Origin: an uncultured Bacteroidales bacterium
GTDB taxonomy: Bacteria > Bacteroidota > Bacteroidia > Bacteroidales > Bacteroidaceae
Direction of reading: 5' to 3'
Length of the DNA: 9,180 nt
NCBI GenBank assembly: GCA_902803195.1
Contig: CADCOX010000174.1
Coordinates: forward strand, 1 to 9,180
Below the pieces are notes generated by a model that worked only from the letters and a program-made list of their open reading frames with translations, did no database searches and was not told the origin of the DNA. Made by a program: the position numbers and the translations under genes. Below, piece after piece: positions 6,074 through 9,180 of this stretch; within the stretch, counting starts at the first letter, position 1, and every line of letters begins with the position of its first letter.

Positions 6074-9000
6074 CAGAACGTGGCCGTCACCGACAGCGAG
6101 AAGGTGCGGGCGTAGGGGTAGTTGAGACCACGTTCGGCATGGATTGTGGAGAGATGGAAGACATCGTTCATATAGGCCGTTACGCGCAGACGTTCCAGCT
6201 TGATGCGCTGTAGCCACGAACAATATTTGAAATCGTAGTAAGCCGACAGCGTTGTCAAGTCGAGCATATTGTTGCGCTGGATGAAGCGAGTCGAGGCATA
6301 GGTCGTGGTAGGTGTGGCGGAGATATGCTTGTAGAGTGCCACGTCACCCGGCTGACTCCATGTGTCGGAGAACACGCGGCGGTCTACGTTGCCTGCAATG
6401 TTGACGTTCTCGACGCGGTCCACGAGTGTCTGGTTGTAGAAGTCGCCGCCCATCTGATAGCTCAGCAGCAGACTCAGGCCGATGCCCTTTACTTCGCCAT
6501 TGAAGCCCAGCGTGCCGTGCACCTTCGGGTTGGAGTCGCCGCCGATGATGTAGTCGTCGGTCGTATAGTCGTAAGTCGACGTACCGTCCTTCTTGACGAA
6601 CAGTTCGCGGCCTGTGGCCGGATCGATGCCTAACGACTTCACCGCCCAGATGACGCTCATCGACTGCCCTTCCTCGTAGCGGATGATGGGAGAGGTCGTG
6701 TTCTCGGCGTCTTGTTCGCGGTTGAAAGTGCTAAGGGCATCGCTGATCTTCGTCACCTTATTCACGTTGTGTGCGATGCTGCCGGTCAGGCTCATGTACG
6801 ACTGTCCTTTCTGATAGAAGCGCCAGTTAGCAGTGGCTTCCACGCCTCGGTTCTGTACGTTGCCGAGGTTCTCCATGTAGGAGGTGAAACCTGTCGACGT
6901 CGGGATAGACATGGCGATGAGGGCGTCGCGCGTGCGGCTGTCGTAGTAGTCGAAACGCAGGTTCAGTCGTTTCCACAGCCCGAGGTCGAGGCCCACGGTG
7001 AAGTCGCCCGTCTGCTGCCATTTCAGGTTCGGGTTGGGCATACCCATCAGGTAAGCGCCTGAGATATTGTCATAGATGATATTGTCGTAGAACTTGTAAG
7101 TGGCTTTAGCCTGATAGGGAGAGAAGTTCTGGTTGCCCGTGAGGCCGTATGTGACGCGGAACTTGCAGAGGTTCAACCATGTGGCATCGCGCATGAAATG
7201 TTCTTTGTGAAGATTCCAACCAGCGCCGGCGCTCCAGAACGTACCCCAGCGATTATCTGAGCCGAACACCGATGAGCCGTTGAAGCGCAGGCTCACGTCG
7301 AAGAGGTAGCGCTCATCGTAGGAGTAGTTGGCAGCGCCCGTGATGCCGAGTGAGCGTGTGCGGCTCTCGGCGCCCGATGGCTTGCCGCCCTCTGCGTACT
7401 GCTTCGCGAAGGTGATGTAGTCGACGTGATTGTTGAGGAAACCCCAAGCCGTCATGCCCTCGGAGTTCGTGTTGGCCGACTGCAGCGAGTAGGCTGCGTT
7501 GGCGAGAAGGAGGTGCTTGTCCCACGTGTGGGAGTAGTTACCCGTCAAGTCCACGTTGAGGCTGTTCGACTCGCCGTTGGTGATGGCGTAGCTGCCGCGT
7601 TGGAAGTAGCGGTCGCCCGTCCAGTCGTTGAAGCGTGTGTGGTCGCCGGGGTAGAAATCCTCGCGCTTGTTGTTTTGGTGGGTATAGCCCAGACGTGCCG
7701 TGAAGCGCAGGTCGTCGGTCGGGCGATATTCGAGGTAGAAGTTCTCGACCACTTCGGTGTATTTCGAGAAGTTCTTCGTGCCGAGTGTAGCGTTGTAGAG
7801 CGGGTTGTAGTAAGTCGTCGTGCTACCGTTGGCGCCTGGCGAGGTATAGGTGCCCAGCACTTTCTGGACGTTGCCGAAGGCGTCTGTCGAGGTGAAGTAG
7901 GGATTAACGACAACATAATCGCCAAATGTCCCGAAGGGACTGTCGTCGGCTGTGTTGCCGGTGACCGAGAGCGAGTTGCGGAACATCCATTGCTTGTAGC
8001 GATAGCTCAGGTTGATGTTGCCCTGCAGCGTCTTACGTCCCGACTCCTTCATCACGCCGGCCACATTGTTGTACATCAGGTTGGCCGCGTAGCGCATCTC
8101 CTCGGTACCGCCTTCGACGTATGCCGTGTGCTTGTTGCCCACGCCGCTGCGCAGGGGTTGCGACAACCAGTAGGTATCCACGCCGCGTGCGATGTTGGCG
8201 GCAATGGCGTTGTACTGTTCGTCGAGAAGCGCTTGATAGTAAGGCGAGTTGGATGAGTAGCGACCTGCGTTCTGCTCCACGCGCAGTTTCTCCTCGGCAT
8301 TACAGAGGTCGTAGGTCGTCAGGTCAGGAAGCTCCACGTTGACGTCGCCGGTGTAGGTGATGCGCAGCCTACCCGCCTCGGGCAGGATGGTCTCCACGAC
8401 GATCACGCCGTTGCTGGCCTTCGAGCCGTAGATTGCTTTGGCTGCGCCATCCTTCAGGATGGTCACGCTCTTGATGCGATTCATGTCGAGGTCGAAGATC
8501 TGTTGCTGTGAGGCTTCGAAGCCGTCGAGGATGAACAATGGTGCGTTGGGGTTGCCGCTGTATTCGCCCTGCAGACCGCCGAACGAAGCCTTGCCGCGGA
8601 TGGTGATGTCCGCCATGTAGTTGGGGTTGGAGCCGTTGATGTTGTTCATATCTACGATGAACGAAGGATCAAGCGACTGGATGATCTTCAGCACGTTGGA
8701 GTTGCCCACGAGCTTCAGGTCCTCTTGTGTATAGCTTACGGCCGAACCTGTGAACGTCGACGATTTGTAGTCGAACAGACCCGTGACGACCACCTCTTCC
8801 ATGTCTCCGCTCTCCTGCAGCACGATGGTCTCCTTGGTGTAGTTGCGCCTACCATCGTATTTCTTCGAAGTCGGTTTCATGCCGGCGTAGGAGAAATCCA
8901 ACGTCACCGCTTGACCGCGCGGTACTCCGATGACGAAGTTGCCGTCGGCATCAGCTACAGCGCCGGCTCGTGTCTCGCGAACGCGCACGCTGGCGCCCGG

Positions 9001-9180
9001 GAGTGTCTCGCCGTGGTTGTCCTTGATGACACCCTGAACGAGCAATTCGTCGGCCGGCATTTGACCTTGTGGCCGTTGGGGCGTCACGCTCTGCATCGGT
9101 ACCGATGTCGGTTTGTTCGTCTTCGCGTTCGTACTCTTATCGTCTTGCGCCATGACTGCGCCGTGCGCCAACAGCAGGAT
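6073..9180 (-). CDS. SusC/RagA-family TonB-linked outer-membrane transporter, 5' end missing
   Basis: This is nearly all of a SusC-like TonB-dependent transporter, a 22-strand beta-barrel with plug that imports ligand handed over by SusD, powered by TonB-ExbBD. The frame is open to the window edge: the first visible residues are ILLLAHGAVMAQ, the end of a signal peptide with likely cleavage AVMA/Q, so only its beginning is missing. After a Pro/Gln/Thr-rich stretch of about 30 residues comes a carboxypeptidase-D regulatory-like beta-sandwich (about 9042-8815; VQGVIKDNHGETLPGASVRV...GNFVIGVPRG). The segment MEEVVVTG follows as the presumed TonB-box region, then the plug domain with the SusC signature TILKDGAAKAIYGSKASNGV (near 8400-8467). 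The remainder is barrel strands, ending in RTFSLSVTATF with the terminal Phe expected for outer-membrane insertion by the BAM machinery. The total of about 1035 visible residues is typical. The gene precedes susD by 61 nt. Its promoter lies outside the window. The substrate is unknown. Confidence 0.96.
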   Translation of the reverse strand: MLLLAHGAVMAQDDKSTNAKTNKPTSVPMQSVTPQRPQGQMPADELLVQGVIKDNHGETLPGASVRVRETRAGAVADADGNFVIGVPRGQAVTLDFSYAGMKPTSKKYDGRRNYTKETIVLQESGDMEEVVVTGLFDYKSSTFTGSAVSYTQEDLKLVGNSNVLKIIQSLDPSFIVDMNNINGSNPNYMADITIRGKASFGGLQGEYSGNPNAPLFILDGFEASQQQIFDLDMNRIKSVTILKDGAAKAIYGSKASNGVIVVETILPEAGRLRITYTGDVNVELPDLTTYDLCNAEEKLRVEQNAGRYSSNSPYYQALLDEQYNAIAANIARGVDTYWLSQPLRSGVGNKHTAYVEGGTEEMRYAANLMYNNVAGVMKESGRKTLQGNINLSYRYKQWMFRNSLSVTGNTADDSPFGTFGDYVVVNPYFTSTDAFGNVQKVLGTYTSPGANGSTTTYYNPLYNATLGTKNFSKYTEVVENFYLEYRPTDDLRFTARLGYTHQNNKREDFYPGDHTRFNDWTGDRYFQRGSYAITNGESNSLNVDLTGNYSHTWDKHLLLANAAYSLQSANTNSEGMTAWGFLNNHVDYITFAKQYAEGGKPSGAESRTRSLGITGAANYSYDERYLFDVSLRFNGSSVFGSDNRWGTFWSAGAGWNLHKEHFMRDATWLNLCKFRVTYGLTGNQNFSPYQAKATYKFYDNIIYDNISGAYLMGMPNPNLKWQQTGDFTVGLDLGLWKRLNLRFDYYDSRTRDALIAMSIPTSTGFTSYMENLGNVQNRGVEATANWRFYQKGQSYMSLTGSIAHNVNKVTKISDALSTFNREQDAENTTSPIIRYEEGQSMSVIWAVKSLGIDPATGRELFVKKDGTSTYDYTTDDYIIGGDSNPKVHGTLGFNGEVKGIGLSLLLSYQMGGDFYNQTLVDRVENVNIAGNVDRRVFSDTWSQPGDVALYKHISATPTTTYASTRFIQRNNMLDLTTLSAYYDFKYCSWLQRIKLERLRVTAYMNDVFHLSTIHAERGLNYPYARTFSLSVTATF

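Noticed and set aside
7426..8256. Long open frame of about 276 codons on the + strand, antisense to susC
   Set aside because: Its product is Val/Arg/Ala-rich without recognisable motifs, and it is explained by codon bias of the well-supported SusC gene on the other strand.
9169..9171. TTG at 9171 as the start of SusC
   Set aside because: The frame remains open to the window edge and the residues around it (ILLLAHGAVMAQ) are the end of a signal peptide, so the true start is outside the window.
1..9180. CRISPR arrays, tRNA/rRNA genes, insertion sequences, attachment sites, toxin-antitoxin or defence genes
   Set aside because: No regularly spaced repeats, no transposase or integrase motifs, and nearly all sequence is accounted for by ribosomal and transporter-operon genes.

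Overview
The window looks like chromosome from a Bacteroidales bacterium, possibly Prevotella-like; the genus cannot be settled from the sequence. The evidence is the Bacteroidota-style L35/L20 proteins, a SusC/SusD pair, lipoproteins with acidic residues straight after the lipobox cysteine (the Bacteroidota surface-export signature), and A-rich sequence rather than clear Shine-Dalgarno sites before the start codons.

Layout. Bases 1-634 (+ strand) hold the end of rpmI (L35, 5' end outside the window) and complete rplT (L20), separated by 139 nt. A perfect 12-bp hairpin terminator at 663-690 has T-runs on both sides and separates rplT from a converging minus-strand block that fills the rest of the window. 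In transcription order that block is: a SusC/RagA-type TonB-dependent outer-membrane transporter (6073-9180, start beyond the right edge), a SusD/RagB-type surface lipoprotein (4518-6011), a DUF4843-type lipoprotein (3609-4400), a PKD-like-family lipoprotein (1954-3597) and an exported thioredoxin-fold protein with a CGPC active site (718-1887). Gaps within the block are 61, 117, 11 and 66 nt, and I see no TTTG...TAnnTTTG promoter in them, so I infer one operon of at least five genes. No noncoding stretch exceeds 300 bases.

How the genes work together. SusC and SusD should form the gated outer-membrane import complex. The two following lipoproteins probably sit on the cell surface as accessory subunits, and the thioredoxin-like protein acts in the periplasm. 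No glycoside hydrolase, polysaccharide lyase, sulfatase, sigma/anti-sigma pair or hybrid two-component regulator is visible, so the usual assumption of a glycan substrate is not supported here; a peptide or another ligand is equally possible.

Nothing in the window is clearly an undescribed system. The observations most worth following are non-coding: a nearly perfect 20-nt inverted repeat that flanks the susD start codon, built from a GTGA-rich repeat that also encodes the SusD signal peptide, and an 8-bp GUAA-capped stem-loop between susD and the DUF4843 gene.
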